Shown here: positions 29,679 to 41,154 of the stretch, piece by piece | Layout of the letters: each line of letters opens with the position of its first letter | Position numbering within the stretch: position 1 is the first letter of the stretch | Assembly (NCBI GenBank): GCA_037176845.1 | Contig: JAYKXP010000005.1 | Coordinates: 868,001-932,000, forward strand | From: Paramarasmius palmivorus | Lineage: Eukaryota; Basidiomycota; Agaricomycetes; Agaricales; Marasmiaceae | Direction of reading: 5' to 3' | DNA: 64,000 nt | The notes under the pieces: model-generated | What the model saw: only the letters and a program-made list of their open reading frames with translations | Databases searched by the model: none | Told to the model about the DNA's origin: nothing | Translations under genes and position numbers: made by a program

Positions 29679-31481
29679 ATGGCCAAAGGCAAAAATCTGA
29701 ACCCAGCAGATGCATATAGTCAGTATTCAGGTTGTTTAGTCTCTGCTATAATCTCATTTTTGCTTAGGGAAACAACAGCGAAAAAAGGAGATAAAAAAGG
29801 CGAGTAGCAGCTCGGCATTCACCCACTAGTGTGTATACTCATTTAATTTCATGCAGTAGAACAAAGCAGAACGTTCAAAAGCCAGAGACTTTGCACTTGT
29901 CAAAAAGGATACTGGAGGTATGTATGACGGAACATGATTTCCAGCTTGCTCTAACGCGTCCCAGACCTCGAGGATGAAATCGAGAAGCTTGAGGGACTGG
30001 AGAAGCCATCTGCCGATGATAAAACTCGGTTGACAAGCCTCAAATCTGAACTGGAACATATCAACAAGAAGAAGGAAGAATATGTGAAGGAACATCCCGA
30101 ACAGAGGCGACTGGTCTATCGAGCTCGGCGCGACAAGAACGAAGGCGACAAACCGGAAGAAGAGATTGTGCTGCCTAAGAAGAGGAACTACTTCAACAAG
30201 AACGGCCTGCCTCGACATCCGGAACGAAGTATTTACTATGACCCAGTCATGAATCCCTATGGAGTTGCACCGCCAGGCATGCCATACATGGAGAGACGTA
30301 TGTGCTTTCTTGGGAGAAGTTCGCTTTCTAACACCAAGTTCAATAGCTCTACTGCCCGGAGAAGTGGACTCAGAGGCAGAGGACAGTGACAGCGAAGGTG
30401 GTCCATCATTACTATACAATGGATTTGGTACTAATCGAACCTCTAGACGACGATGAAGACGACATTGCCATGCCGGAAGGCCCACCGCCAGATATGCCAG
30501 GAATAGAAGTACCTGTTGATAGTGATGATGATATACCAATGCCAGACGGGCCAGCGCCAGGAGAAGAACCAGGCGAAGCAGACGAAGGTAATAAAACATT
30601 GTACTCTCCACTTCTGTCACTCAATGTTTCCAGATGACGAGATACCCCCACCTCCTCCTTTACCCCTTCCACCGTCGAATGCACCATATCCTGCAGGCAT
30701 GCCACCGCCGCCCCCACCGCCTGGCGTTCCAGTTGGGTTAGTTGGCGTACCACCACCACCACCGGGCCCACCACCTGTTGGTTTCCCTATGCCTCCAGCT
30801 GGGTTCCCAGTAGGTGTACCACCACCACCTCCTCCTGGATTGGGTTCACATTTCCCGCCTTTTGCTCCCAACCTACCTCCTGGAGTTGCACCACCTCCCT
30901 TCCCGCCGCAGGCCTTCCAACCTTTCCCGCCACCTCCACACGGGATGCCAGCACCACCACCGGGATTCTATCCACGACAGAAATCCGCCTCATCAATACA
31001 AGATCCTCTGTCATCAGTACCGCATGAAACATATCAAGCACACCGAGCTAATAAGCTCACGCCACATCCTTCCCTTCCTCCTAGGCCTATGGCAGGTTCG
31101 AATGTTCCAGCAACATCTGCAGGGCCTTCTGCAGCTGCAACAGTCTCGGCAGAGCCACAGCTACGAGACTTCAAAAAAGAAGCGACGGCATTCGTGCCAA
31201 CATCTTTGAAGCGTAAGAAAGGTTCGGCATCAACTAGTAGGGTCAACGCTGCGCCCGGCGTCGAGTCAGAATCTACAGAGTCGGACCTTGCGGCCGTTGG
31301 TCCTGCTCGACCCGATCTTGTGAGCACGATACAGAGCCAATTCGGGCTACCACCTCCCGGTGGAGATGCGGGTTCGGAGTCCTCCGGGAAGAGGAGAAAG
31401 GTCGAAGAGATCAAGCCAAAGAAGAAGGATGACTATGAGAAATTTATGGAGGAGATGGGCGATGTACTGAATCCTTCGTAG
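29679..31481 (+). CDS. WBP11-like pre-mRNA splicing protein
   Basis: Seven exons 29679-29718, 29768-29799, 29860-29917, 29965-30297, 30347-30397, 30447-30587, 30634-31481; 500 residues. N-terminus MAKGKNLNPADAYRKQQRKK and NKAERSKARDFALVKKDTG is the conserved Wbp11 domain; a lysine/glutamate-rich coiled coil and RNYFNKNGLPRHPERSIYYDP follow. Acidic stretches (DSEAEDSDSE, DDDEDDIAMPEGPPPD) alternate with long polyproline runs (GMPPPPPPPGVPVG) that would bind WW domains. The C-terminus has DLVSTIQSQFGLPP and basic residues, ending DDYEKFMEEMGDVL, as in splicing factors that activate the Prp19-associated machinery. Intron 2 (29800-29859) needs a GC donor (GCGAGT) and a TAG acceptor four bases past a CAG; the CAG would put a TAG stop in frame. 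Confidence 0.88.
29800..29859 (+). other. GC-AG intron with NAGTAG acceptor (WBP11-like gene)
   Basis: Donor GCGAGT after AAA AAG; acceptor GCAGTAG before AAC AAA GCA. Using the first AG adds an in-frame TAG, so only the second is productive. The GT four bases into the intron does not keep phase. Confidence 0.7.
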
Positions 31482-31695
31482 GCGTAAATAATCCCTTGTA
31501 CGTATCGTAGGTACGAACGAAGATAGCCATTTGTGTGATCACCACGGAAATAGACGGTTTTCCGATTCGGAGAAGTATCGGGATCAACCGCCAATCCATA
31601 GCATGATACCTGTTCTTGACTTACCTACTACCCAGTCACACGCACATTTAAAAGGGTGCGTGTAAGCCGCAGTCTAAAGGGAACGACTTCCACCA

Positions 31696-33046
31696 ATGTT
31701 GAGCACGACGACGATATTGCAGCCTCGCCCTTACGCGAAATTTTCGGGCAGGCTTCTTCTCTTACCTTTACTCCCATTACCAAAGACTATTAGCCTACCA
31801 TCGGAAATATGGACCCGGATTATGGAGCATTTTGTGGGCACAGAGGATGGCAAGGGAACATTATGGTCACTTCTTACTGTTTCAAAGAAGTTTAATGTGA
31901 GTACTTGCCAATCCTGAGTAGTACGTGCAGTGTACATGTCTAAACATTGAACCTCGCATTCCACAGGAGATAGTACTACCTCTCGTCTACACATATGTCC
32001 AGATTTATGACATAGCACAGTTGGGATGCTTCCACAAACGTCTTCATGAAGCAGACATCAAGTGGGACTCCATTCGACGAATACCGTATTCAGCACCAGG
32101 TCGCTGGGTGCAAACCTTGGACGTGTCCCAAATTAAATACGTTAATCAAAATCAAGCCCTACAACTCGATGCTCTTCTCACCGAGTTGTTCCCAGTGCTA
32201 CCCTTCCTGGCACATTTCTCTATGAATCCCAAGTTCATACTCGGTAGATGTGCTCTCGCTTCACTCACTGAACGAGACGGTGTGGCTCACATACGGTCTC
32301 TGAGTGGCTTGAGCTACGTGCCTTCACATTATACTCGGTTCGGTCGCGAACCAATCGTAGAGCTTCTCCGGAATTGCATCAGTTTGGAAGAGCTTGAAGT
32401 TACTGGGCAGGGATTGGACCCCGATGCACTCATGGATTTGGACGACATCGAGGAGATAGTATTACCATCGCCCTCTACACTATTAAACCTGCCTCACCTA
32501 CGAATCCTTACACTCCTATCAACTTTATACAACTCTCACCTCATGCACTCGCTGCTCGATTCAGAGCTTCCCTCTCTCACGAAACTTACAATCACGCCAT
32601 ACCACGATATCCCTTTCCCAACCTCCTTCAGTAGCCGCTTTATCTCCACACATGGGTCTAGCCTTCGTTCCCTTCTCTTCTTTTCGCCCAAATCATGGCC
32701 AACGACGCTGCATCCCTCACCACCAGATGTCCTCGAAGCAAGTCCAAATCTCCGACACTTGTCGTTGGAGACTCCGTTGCCGTATTTAACTCTAGAAAAG
32801 GACCATCCGCTAGAGATACTCTCCATCCCACGACCAAATTTAGAGAGTTGGTCATTGGTGGCAACTCTCTTGCCCCATTTGCCCTCTCTGAAGGCGGTGA
32901 GAACGAGGGATGTGCGATGGTTGAGAAAGGGCATGGGTGCAAGGGCGCAAGAAGCTGGCGTACAAGGCGAGATGCGAGAATGGCGAAGAAGGCTTGCAAG
33001 GCGGGGTATCAAGTTTTTGGATGCGGATTGGAAGGATACCGAGTAG
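31696..33046 (+). CDS. F-box/leucine-rich protein
   Basis: Two exons 31696-31896 and 31967-33046; 426 residues. An F-box-like motif lies at about 31-75 (TISLPSEIWTRIMEHFV, LLTVSKKFNEIVLPLVY), followed by leucine-rich segments (LLRNCISLEELEV, LLNLPHLRILTLLS, ELPSLTKLTI, ASPNLRHLSL, LPHLPSLKAV). The C-terminus is basic (EWRRRLARRGIKFLDADW). It is not closely related to the F-box families at 5.8-10.8 or 42-49 kb by eye. Likely an SCF adaptor; substrate unknown. Confidence 0.8.
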
Positions 33047-33171
33047 TTGGGATGTCTTTCTAGTGAATGGGGTATTGCTCAAAATATCTGCAGTATATGT
33101 TGACTTCTTTTGCCTGGTGTACGATATGTAGAATAATGCTTTGCTAGTTGTATTGTAATGAAATAAGATCC

Positions 33172-34868
33172 CTACTCGGATGTGTTACTGGCGAAGATAC
33201 CCCGGTCGCATAGCATCTGAATGCATGCTACCACGTCCTCACCAATATCATGGCCCCAAATGCGTTCCAACTGCCTCGCCATCTTGCAAAAGTCGTCTTG
33301 AACAGGGTTTGTGTCGCCGTAGATCTGACCTGCTCGGGTGCTGGCCTCCAGAACGTAGTTGGCTCTCGGTGGCCGTACGATATCGTATACAGCCAGGACA
33401 TCCTTTCGAAACATCCGTAAGTCTTCGCGATGCAGACACAATTCATATCACTTACTTTAATGTTATCTTTGCGAGTCTGAGCATGAGCGAGAAGTTCTGT
33501 GAGTAGCACCACATCTTCAATTCCCTGTCCTGCACCCGCTCCCAAGAACGGAAGCATTCCATGAGCCTGCTAGCGAGTCAGCAACACCAGAATCACCCGA
33601 ACGAATACTCACAGCATCGCCGACGAGAACCACCTTGCCTCGAACATAGCTCGTCAACGGTGGCATACACGCGTGAATCGACCACTTGTTGGGCATGTTG
33701 AGATGATCAATGAGAATCTTGGTGTCGGGTCCACACTCGCTAAACGTATTCTTAACTTCTTCCTTGGACACAGAATCTACCCAGGGAAGAGGTAGTTCCG
33801 GGACCAAGGGCTTTTGATGATCTGATGCAAAGGCGACGAGATTTATCTGTTCAAGGTACTGTGTAAAACTTTCTTGAACCAATGTTGTATGGAATACACG
33901 AAACCAATCTGCCTCCTTTGATGGGGTAGCTGACAATGCCCTGAAACATATGGTCTAGACTTTAGCAGGAAGGACCGAAAAGGCTAAACAGACTCACCTT
34001 GCCAGGACTGATGAAATAGAGAGGGCCTTTTCCCAGGTCGCTCTGAATCCCGGAACGTATCAGTTCATCGTGATTAGCGAGTCCTCGGTAGGCAACGGTA
34101 TTGGTGAAGACCAACGGACTGGGGGATTCCTGACCGATGACAAAGTCGCGAGTGACGCTCCGAATTCCATCTGCACCAATGACGACGTCGGCTTCGTAAG
34201 TAGAGCCGTCAGCGAAACTGATCACCACACCTCCAGAATCGCGAGGCTCTATTTCTATGCATCGCTTCTGGAGGTGAATCGTTGAGGGGTTTAGTAGATC
34301 GAGCAACATGTCGAGGAAAACGGCCCTAGACGGGTCGTCACATTCGATACGCCGCAGGACAATCCATCACCATACCTATGAAGACCCAAGCCAGCATGCT
34401 TCTCAGGGTGCGCCATAGCTGTCTCGTACTGATTCGGAGCTCTAGAGAGTATGAAGAAGAGACTCCGAGAGAACGCACGTCGAAAATCAGCTCATGGCGT
34501 GCAGAACCGGAGATGAACTTTGTGAAACGTGTCTTCAGTTCAGATGGTCCGACACGAGAGAGCAGTGGTTGAAGGAGACCCAGGACTTCTAGTGCACGTA
34601 TCGCATTTGGTCCTGAAAAGGGATAAGTCAAGTCTATCAATGATTTAGACTGAGATCCTACCAAAACCTATTCCGGCTCCCACCGCCTCCAACTTTGACT
34701 GGTAACGAGATGGTGTCAGCATTACTCGGTTCGTCTTTGGCTTTTGTCCCCATTCACCGCCGACTCGAAAATCTGAACTGAAATACCTGCTCGGGAAAGA
34801 GCATAGGCTGCTGCAAGACCACACACTCCTCCTCCGACTACCGCGACACTGAAATCTTTGAGAGGCAT
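33172..34868 (-). CDS. FAD-dependent monooxygenase (salicylate-hydroxylase-like), tandem copy A
   Basis: Nine exons on the complement: 34758-34868, 34662-34698, 34479-34612, 34376-34428, 33998-34325, 33905-33940, 33613-33846, 33456-33566, 33172-33402; 424 residues. Group A flavoprotein hydroxylase motifs are complete: the dinucleotide-binding VAVVGGGVCGLAAAYAL near residues 8-24, the DG motif ADVVIGADGIRS, and the GD motif VVLVGDAAHGMLPFLGAGAGQG. These enzymes hydroxylate aromatic substrates with NAD(P)H and O2. There is no signal peptide. The neighbour at 34984 is a paralogue with seven identical internal exon lengths. The substrate cannot be read from sequence; no polyketide or NRPS gene lies nearby. 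Confidence 0.92.
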
Positions 34869-34983
34869 TGATGGGGATTAAAGATAGAATCGAACAGCTG
34901 TCAGTGTCATGGGACTGCCAGGGAATTAAAGGAGATCATATGATTGCTGATGTACATTTGACTTCTTCTATTACAAACCTGTA

Positions 34984-36690
34984 TCACATAGTCACGAAAA
35001 CCCCCTCGTCGTATAATTTCTGCACGGAAGAGCCTAATTCTTTGCGAACGTCGTAGTCCCAGACCCACTCCCATTGATTCTTCACTCTGTCCTCGAATGA
35101 AAAGGCATCAAGTCCACCAGGATAGTATCCGTCGTAGGCTTCGCCAGCTCTAGTGCTCCTCTCTAGCACAGAGTTTGCACGAGGAGGCCGAAGGGTATTG
35201 TATTGATGAAGGACCCGCTACAAGTCAATATAAACAAGATTGTCACGCTGAACTAACATCGCACTCACGTCAAGATTTGCCTTGTTTGTTTGAGGATGTG
35301 TGAGAAGTCCAGTGAGAGTAAAGACGTCTTCGAAGCCTTGACCAACTCCGGCGCCGAGATGTGGGAGCATTCCATGAGCCTAAACAACCATCAGCAGGTA
35401 CCTTCACCTTCGGAAGCGCAGAGGACATACAGCGTCACCGACAAGGACAACTCGATCACGAACATAGTCTTTCAATGGCGGCATGCACGCGTGAATGGAC
35501 CATTTGCTCGGAGTCTTGAGATTATCAAGAACTATTGATGCATCTGGGCCCCAGTCGGCGTAATTAGCTTTGATTTCGTCGTACGACGTAGTCACGGCCC
35601 AAGGAAGTGGTACTGGAGGACCCTTGGGCTTGTCGTGCTCAGCGACAAAAGCGACAATATTGATCTACTTCTCCGTTAGCATTCGTATAAATGTGAAGAG
35701 TATTGACACTAACTATTCGGCCCTGTTTGATCGGGAAACAAATTATGTGCTAAACAGCTTTTATTAGTAACCGGTGGTGACTATCAATAGGACGCAAACG
35801 TACTCCTCCCTTCCCAACAAAGCAGACGGGGCGCTCTGACAGGTCCGTCTTGATACCGGCACGAACCAAATCTTCATTAGGAATGAGACCTCGATAAGCA
35901 GAGGTGTTCGTAAAGACCAAGGGTAGTGGAGTATCCTTCCCAATAACAAAATTTCGTGTGGCACTACGGATACCATCAGCACCAATGACGACGTCGGCTT
36001 CATGTGTTGTTCCATCCGAGAAATGTATGATAGAACCGCCTGTCTCAGAAGGTGTAATGCCTGTACACCGTTTGTGGAAATGGGTCATGCTAGGGTCTAA
36101 TAGCTCTACTACGGCGTCCAAGAAGGCGGGTCTATAGTTTTCAAGGCATCAATGAAAGAGTTGGTCATAATCCACAGGTACTGACCGATAGATGCCCAAT
36201 CCGAGCTGCTGTTCTAGGTTGGATACACAGGTTTCGTACTGCGATCATCATTAAGAGTAGTCCTTGAAAGGTCGATGTAGAGTAGGCGTACATCGTAAAC
36301 AAGATCATGAGGCTCTTTCCCCGAAACAAACTTGAAGATTCGCATTCTTGGCTCGGGTTCGTCTGAGCGAGCGATTACTGCAGGGAGTAGGCCTATTCCA
36401 TCCAGAGCGCGCAGGGCATTTGGGCCTATTCAGACTCATTGAGCAAGGTCAGAGTATGCATGGCACTGGCGACGTACCTAGACCCACCGCGGCGCCAACT
36501 TCTTCGAATCTTGCCTGGTAATGAAAAACCTTGAGAAATGTCTCAATCAATGGATACACCTTCCGCTCACAGCAGCTTCGAAGACGTCTACTGTTACTCC
36601 TGCTCTAGCAAGACTGTAGGCAGCAGCGAGGCCGCACATTCCTCCTCCTACAACTGCAACGTTGAAATCCTTTCTTGGTGCTCCAGCCAT
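34984..36690 (-). CDS. FAD-dependent monooxygenase (salicylate-hydroxylase-like), tandem copy B
   Basis: Nine exons on the complement: 36571-36690, 36478-36514, 36292-36425, 36186-36238, 35804-36131, 35714-35749, 35431-35664, 35269-35379, 34984-35217; 428 residues. Motifs: FNVAVVGGGMCGLAAAYSLA, ADVVIGADGIRSATR, VVLVGDAAHGMLPHLGAGVGQG. Exons 2-8 have the lengths 37, 134, 53, 328, 36, 234 and 111 nt, as in copy A, so the pair arose by tandem duplication with all introns kept. Protein sequences have diverged widely (for example after VLE-RSTRAGEAYDGYYPGG), which suggests different substrates. Its start codon is head-to-head with FHIT, 339 bp apart. Confidence 0.92.
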
Positions 36691-37029
36691 GAAGAAAGTT
36701 GAAAGGTATGAAGATATTGAAGCTCCAAGGAAGTCTAGTCGTGGGTTTTTATTCTTTAGCTTGTCCTCGACTAGCGATTCTGACAGCACTCTATCGGCAT
36801 CTCCTAATGCGTCCAAAAGAATACCGAAAGCTCCCAGGGACTATTCAAGACCATCTGGAGCCACATAGGGTGAGTTTTACCGATTGTCTTGTGACCTAGG
36901 CGCGCGATAGTGTGCTGAGAATCCCGAAGTGAACCAGGAGGTGCAGTGTGCTAAGTCCGACGTGGACGAGGAAAGAAAAGTTGAGTGATAAGATAAGATG
37001 TTCCTTCCATTTCCATTTCCACCTTCGAC

Positions 37030-37722
37030 ATGAGCACAAAGCTCTTGTTCTCTACCATTGAAGTCACTCGTCAAGCATTCTTTCGTTCTTCTTTATCTTT
37101 TGCAATTGTCAATCTCAAACCAATAGTCCCAGGACGTGAGGATAGAACTTACTTTACCCTAAATACCTTGCTCAACTTCACATCAGATGTCCTCGTAATT
37201 CCAACTAGACCGGTTCCTCGACTGACAGATTTGGATGGTATGTGGGTAGAGTCTCCGAGTCGAGACAAGGAATAATTGTGGGGCTGGGACCTGGACTCTG
37301 CAGATAATGAACTCGCCTCTCTTATGAGATCCGTTCAACGCGTTGGAAGGGTCGTAGAAAGGGCATACGGAGCTGATGCACTCACCGTTGCATGCCAGGT
37401 CAATTCAGTTCCGTTCTGTCGCGTGCCTGTGCTCATGTTCTTGCTTTGTTGACAGGACGGAAAAGCCGCTGGCCAAAGTGTCCCGCACGTTCATTTTCAT
37501 ATTTTGCCAAGAAAGACCGTTGGTGACAGGTTTTCGGAGAATAACGATGAAATCTATCCAGAGCTGGAAAAGTCAGAAGGGTCCTTAGCATCCGACTTTC
37601 AGAGACAGCAGACAAGCTACCAGCCCATGAAAGTTGACGCCGATGAGAATCGTCCACCACGAACACTCGAAGAGATGGAGAAGGAAGCAAACTGGCTCAA
37701 GGCATTTTTCAGCAACGAGTAG
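37030..37722 (+). CDS. FHIT: FHIT-type dinucleoside polyphosphate hydrolase
   Basis: Four exons 37030-37135, 37187-37237, 37304-37398, 37456-37722; 172 residues. It aligns with fragile-histidine-triad proteins throughout: LSFAIVNLKPIVPGHVLVIPTRPV near the N-terminus and the histidine triad HVHFHILPRK at residues 95-104, in which His97 is the expected nucleophile. FHIT enzymes cleave Ap3A and Ap4A-like dinucleotides in the cytosol. A lid segment of about 45 residues (NDEIYPELEKSE ... ENRPPRTLEEM) separates the triad from the C-terminal helix (ANWLKAFF), as in other eukaryotic FHITs. Confidence 0.93.
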
Positions 37723-37835
37723 AGATATATACGATAAGTCTACTGGCAACAGGCGTCTAAGTGGGTCACTAAAGAACATAGAGCTATATAAACGAACCAT
37801 ACGGTGGAGTATCGTAGAGCGTATCTATAGAGAAG

Positions 37836-39069
37836 CTATGGGCAAATATAGACTGCATAACCTTCCTGTAACTTGGCATAAGACGATGCAAAACGTTTGT
37901 CGTGCAGGATGTGCTCCCAGTCACCATAAAGGCGAACCCGCCGCAGTCCTGGCAGTGCACCATCCAACAGGGCACTGAAGTGGTTTTCTAGAAGCCTCCA
38001 CATTCCTTCATCTTCAACCATCATGTTGGGAGACGCATGGAGACCAACAGAGATGATAGAATGATGAGTATCCGTGAACATGGGCGGGAGGGTGAAGAAG
38101 ATATAATAGTTCAACTCCTCTAGATTCGGGCAGGCCTGCAAACACGGGCCAAGATGGTCTCCCATCAAGAAACCAACATGTCGTCCAAGCTCCACTGATT
38201 TCAGCTGTTCGCCGTATTTCTCCCATAGGGTTTCGATGCTGTGGATATAGAGCGCGCCGATAATAACATTAGTTAATGATGGGAGGGACCAGCGGTAGGC
38301 TAACTGATAAAGGATCTGGGCGGAGATTGTGGACAATGAGAGTGTTTGCAGTTTAGGTAGTTGAATGGGTTGCGACGTTGTGGTATAGGTGCGGTCCGTG
38401 AAATTGCCGAGGAAGAGGTATTGGAGGTTGGGAGCGTTTCGCAAGACAACATTCAATGAATTGATCCCCCCTGTCCTTTCCGCCTCAAAGTTGTAGTTCC
38501 AATCCAGACGCTTTAGGGTAGGTAGCGGTGTGCAGTCCGCATCGAACTCAAAGCGTGGTATGTCGACAGGAAGATTCTGAGTTGGTATAGTGGAGAAAAG
38601 ACGCGGTCGGACGAGAACCTCTACCTGATTGCATAGCTTCAGGATCTCGACAGAGGGTAAAGGGTCTGGGGTATAGGTTGGCGTTGTCGTTGACTGATAT
38701 GGAAGCACGACACGACGAACTTGATGCAAAAATCAGCGCAAAATAACACAAAGATCTCACTTTATGCTCACCAAACTTTGCATTACTGTTGCTTTCCTGG
38801 CGACTCAGGACAGACTTCAGAGAACTCTGCGAGCGGCCGATCCGAACATCGCTATACAGAAACTCCTGCGACAGAGCATACCACTCCCGGCATACCAAAG
38901 CCAATGTCCGCTTGGTTCGAAGAACTTTGTCGGCCTCGGGAGACTGCGAGTTACAAAATGGTTCATATGATGTCGCGAACACACTTAGAGTAGGGCATAT
39001 AGTAGCCCACTCAAATATTTCGATCCATAGTTCGTTTCTGGATAAGATTTTCAAGTCAGTCATATGCAT
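37836..39069 (-). CDS. F-box/leucine-rich protein
   Basis: Two exons on the complement, 38772-39069 and 37836-38719; 393 residues from ATG 39069, or 391 from the ATG at 39063. The F-box-like motif is at about 8-75 (ILSRNELWIEIFEWAT, LALVCREWYALSQEFLYSDV). The second exon has leucine-rich segments (LPTLKRLDWNYNF, NAPNLQYLFLGNF, LPKLQTLSLSTI, ACPNLEELNYY). The C-terminus LPGLRRVRLYGDWEHIL is shared in style with other agaric F-box proteins. Likely an SCF substrate adaptor. Confidence 0.8.
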
Positions 39070-39744
39070 GAGAAGCTCGCAAGAAAAGAAGCTTACGGTA
39101 AATGGGTAGAGGGGCAAGGCATCTTGGGAAATTCACCTCGCAGGCCTGCTCATTTTATTCCTATCGCCACAAAGACCTAGAACCCGAGGCGAAACGCGTT
39201 AAAGATATCGAGAAAGCTTTGCCTTGCCTTGCCGCTGGCTGCGATAGCGTTGAACCGGCGAAAGATATGAACAAGACCGCTTTCGGCAATAACCGCAAAC
39301 GCCTCGACCCGTTCCGCTACCCGACATCGGGTCGAGGCCGTCCTTTACACTTTACCACCACTGCCCCAAAATGTTACTGGTCTCTTTAATCAACATTCTT
39401 GGTCTTTCTAAGGGTCTCTGGATATCTGCTGTGCCTGCTAGCTGGTCCCATCTCTTTTCGTCCGATTTCGTCAGTTGGTCGTCATGTATCTATTGATTTG
39501 GAAGCTCGTGCGCAATGAAACGTATGTGCCTCTCCGCATCCTTGTGGTAGAAAGCAACCATTCAATGCTCATCTGGTGTTCATCAAGGCTTGTCCATATG
39601 TATGAATAGCCACTTGTATCTACCAACTTGGTTCTCAATCTACCGTCGAGGGAAACAGGGAAACCATAACAACAGCAGAGCATGGGCTGTCTATTTAACT
39701 AGCTTCTCCAAGGATATGTTCTGTATACCCCCCTCCTCGAAGAG
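39070..39744. other. Divergent intergenic region
   Basis: About 675 bp between the F-box gene (minus) and the M35 protease (plus). No ORF with recognisable features; the promoter of the protease must lie here. Confidence 0.5.
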
Positions 39745-41154
39745 ATGTTCGCTACAATCATTCTAGCCACCCTATTTGCATCTGAAGTGGTCTACGGCGC
39801 TCCTGGGATCTCTCTCTCCGTCGCAGGTGAGAGGACCATCACTCCACCTCGACCGATAGCTTACTCTATCTTTAGCCCCGGCATCTATTGACGGCGTTGA
39901 TAACTTCAAGGTTACCGCGACGCTCGTAAACACCGGTAACGAGACTTTGAAGCTTCTTAATGATCCCAGAGGCCCATTGTCCCAGATCCCTACAAACACC
40001 TTCTCGATTCTCTCTTCCTCAGGGTCTAGCCCTTCGTTCAACGGTGTAAGGGCCAAATACGTCCCTTCGAACGTAATCAAAGAGAACCGCAACGAGTCCT
40101 TCACCGTCCTTGAACCCGGCCAGTCCGTTAGTATCGAACATGACTGTGCGTGAATTTGACAGCATTCTAAGTGCTAGACCCTGACACGGATTTACATTAC
40201 CCTTATCCCAGTGTCGGCCGCTTACAATTTCACCGATGCCGGCGAGGGTGCCTACTCGATCGAGGCTCGCAACCTGTTCCATTTTGTCGACGCCAACACC
40301 GGCAAGGCCATTCCTGTGCAAGCCGTGTCCTCGAAATTCGAGGGCGCTTCCCTTACCGGTAAACTGGCCGTCTCGCGTCCTCGCATTGAACCGTCCAAGA
40401 TCATCCGCCGAGGTGACCTCAGGAAACGCACGGGGTTTGTCGGATGTAATGACGACCAGATAAACCAGGTGTTCGAGGCTATTCCAGTTGTCCAAGATTA
40501 CGCCGCCGAGTCCTTCCAGTATGTCGTTTTTGTCTTTGACCCCCGAGTTTTCCCGACTTACATACGGTTCTGCATAGATACCTTCAGGATAACCCAGGCG
40601 CAACGCAGCGATATACCACTTGGTTCGGCGAATTCACGGAAGATCGTCACAATCTCGCAACCAGCCAATATCAACGTCTTAGCGAGAATGACTACCCAAA
40701 TTATGTATTCGATTGCACTTGCACGGAAGAAGGTGTCTATGCCTTTGTGAACCCCAATGAGTAAGTGAGCTTGGGAAGGAAACGCTTTCATACTGACTGG
40801 TTAAATTTAGCTTTGGCGTCGTTCACTTGTGTGGTACGTTTCTCTTCACAATCTAGATGTCAGTCACCCGGCTCAAAGTGTTCTCAGGTGCATTCTGGCG
40901 GGCACCAGTCTCTGGTACGGATTCGAAGGGCGGAACCATCCTACATGAAGCCTCGCACTTCACGGACAACGCCGCAACAGATGACAATGCATATGGGCAA
41001 CAAGCATGCCAGGCTCTGGCTCAGAGCAATCCTGATGCGTACGCTTTTGTCACCTACTCGCTGCTCACTAAATATTGACCTTGTGTTGAACAGCGCACTG
41101 GACAATGCAGACTCGCATGAGTATTTCGCTGAGAACAACCCAGCGCTCCCGTGA
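39745..41154 (+). CDS. Secreted peptidyl-Lys metalloendopeptidase, family M35
   Basis: Seven exons 39745-39826, 39876-40145, 40212-40518, 40578-40760, 40811-40833, 40888-41038, 41094-41154; 358 residues. A signal peptide (ATIILATLFASEVVYG) leads a propeptide that ends in a dibasic site (LRKR, 187-190). The predicted mature enzyme of 168 residues starts TGFVGC and matches basidiomycete Lys-specific metalloendopeptidases: YTTWFGEF, VFDCTCTEEG, HLCGAFWRAP, zinc motif HEASH (308-312), third ligand Asp321 in DDNAYG, and the C-terminal ADSHEYFAENNP. It cleaves at the amino side of lysine outside the cell. The propeptide would keep it inactive until secretion. Confidence 0.95.

Noticed and set aside
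29826..30620. 264-codon minus-strand ORF opposite the WBP11-like gene
   Set aside because: Leucine-rich mirror of Lys/Glu-rich coding sequence; no real membrane-protein pattern.
39300..39345. Short GC-rich inverted repeat (CCCGACATCGGGTCGAGG area)
   Set aside because: Stem too short and isolated to call a terminator or structured RNA.
40019..40603. 194-codon minus-strand ORF opposite the M35 protease
   Set aside because: Antisense shadow of exons 2-4, crossing their introns without any family similarity.
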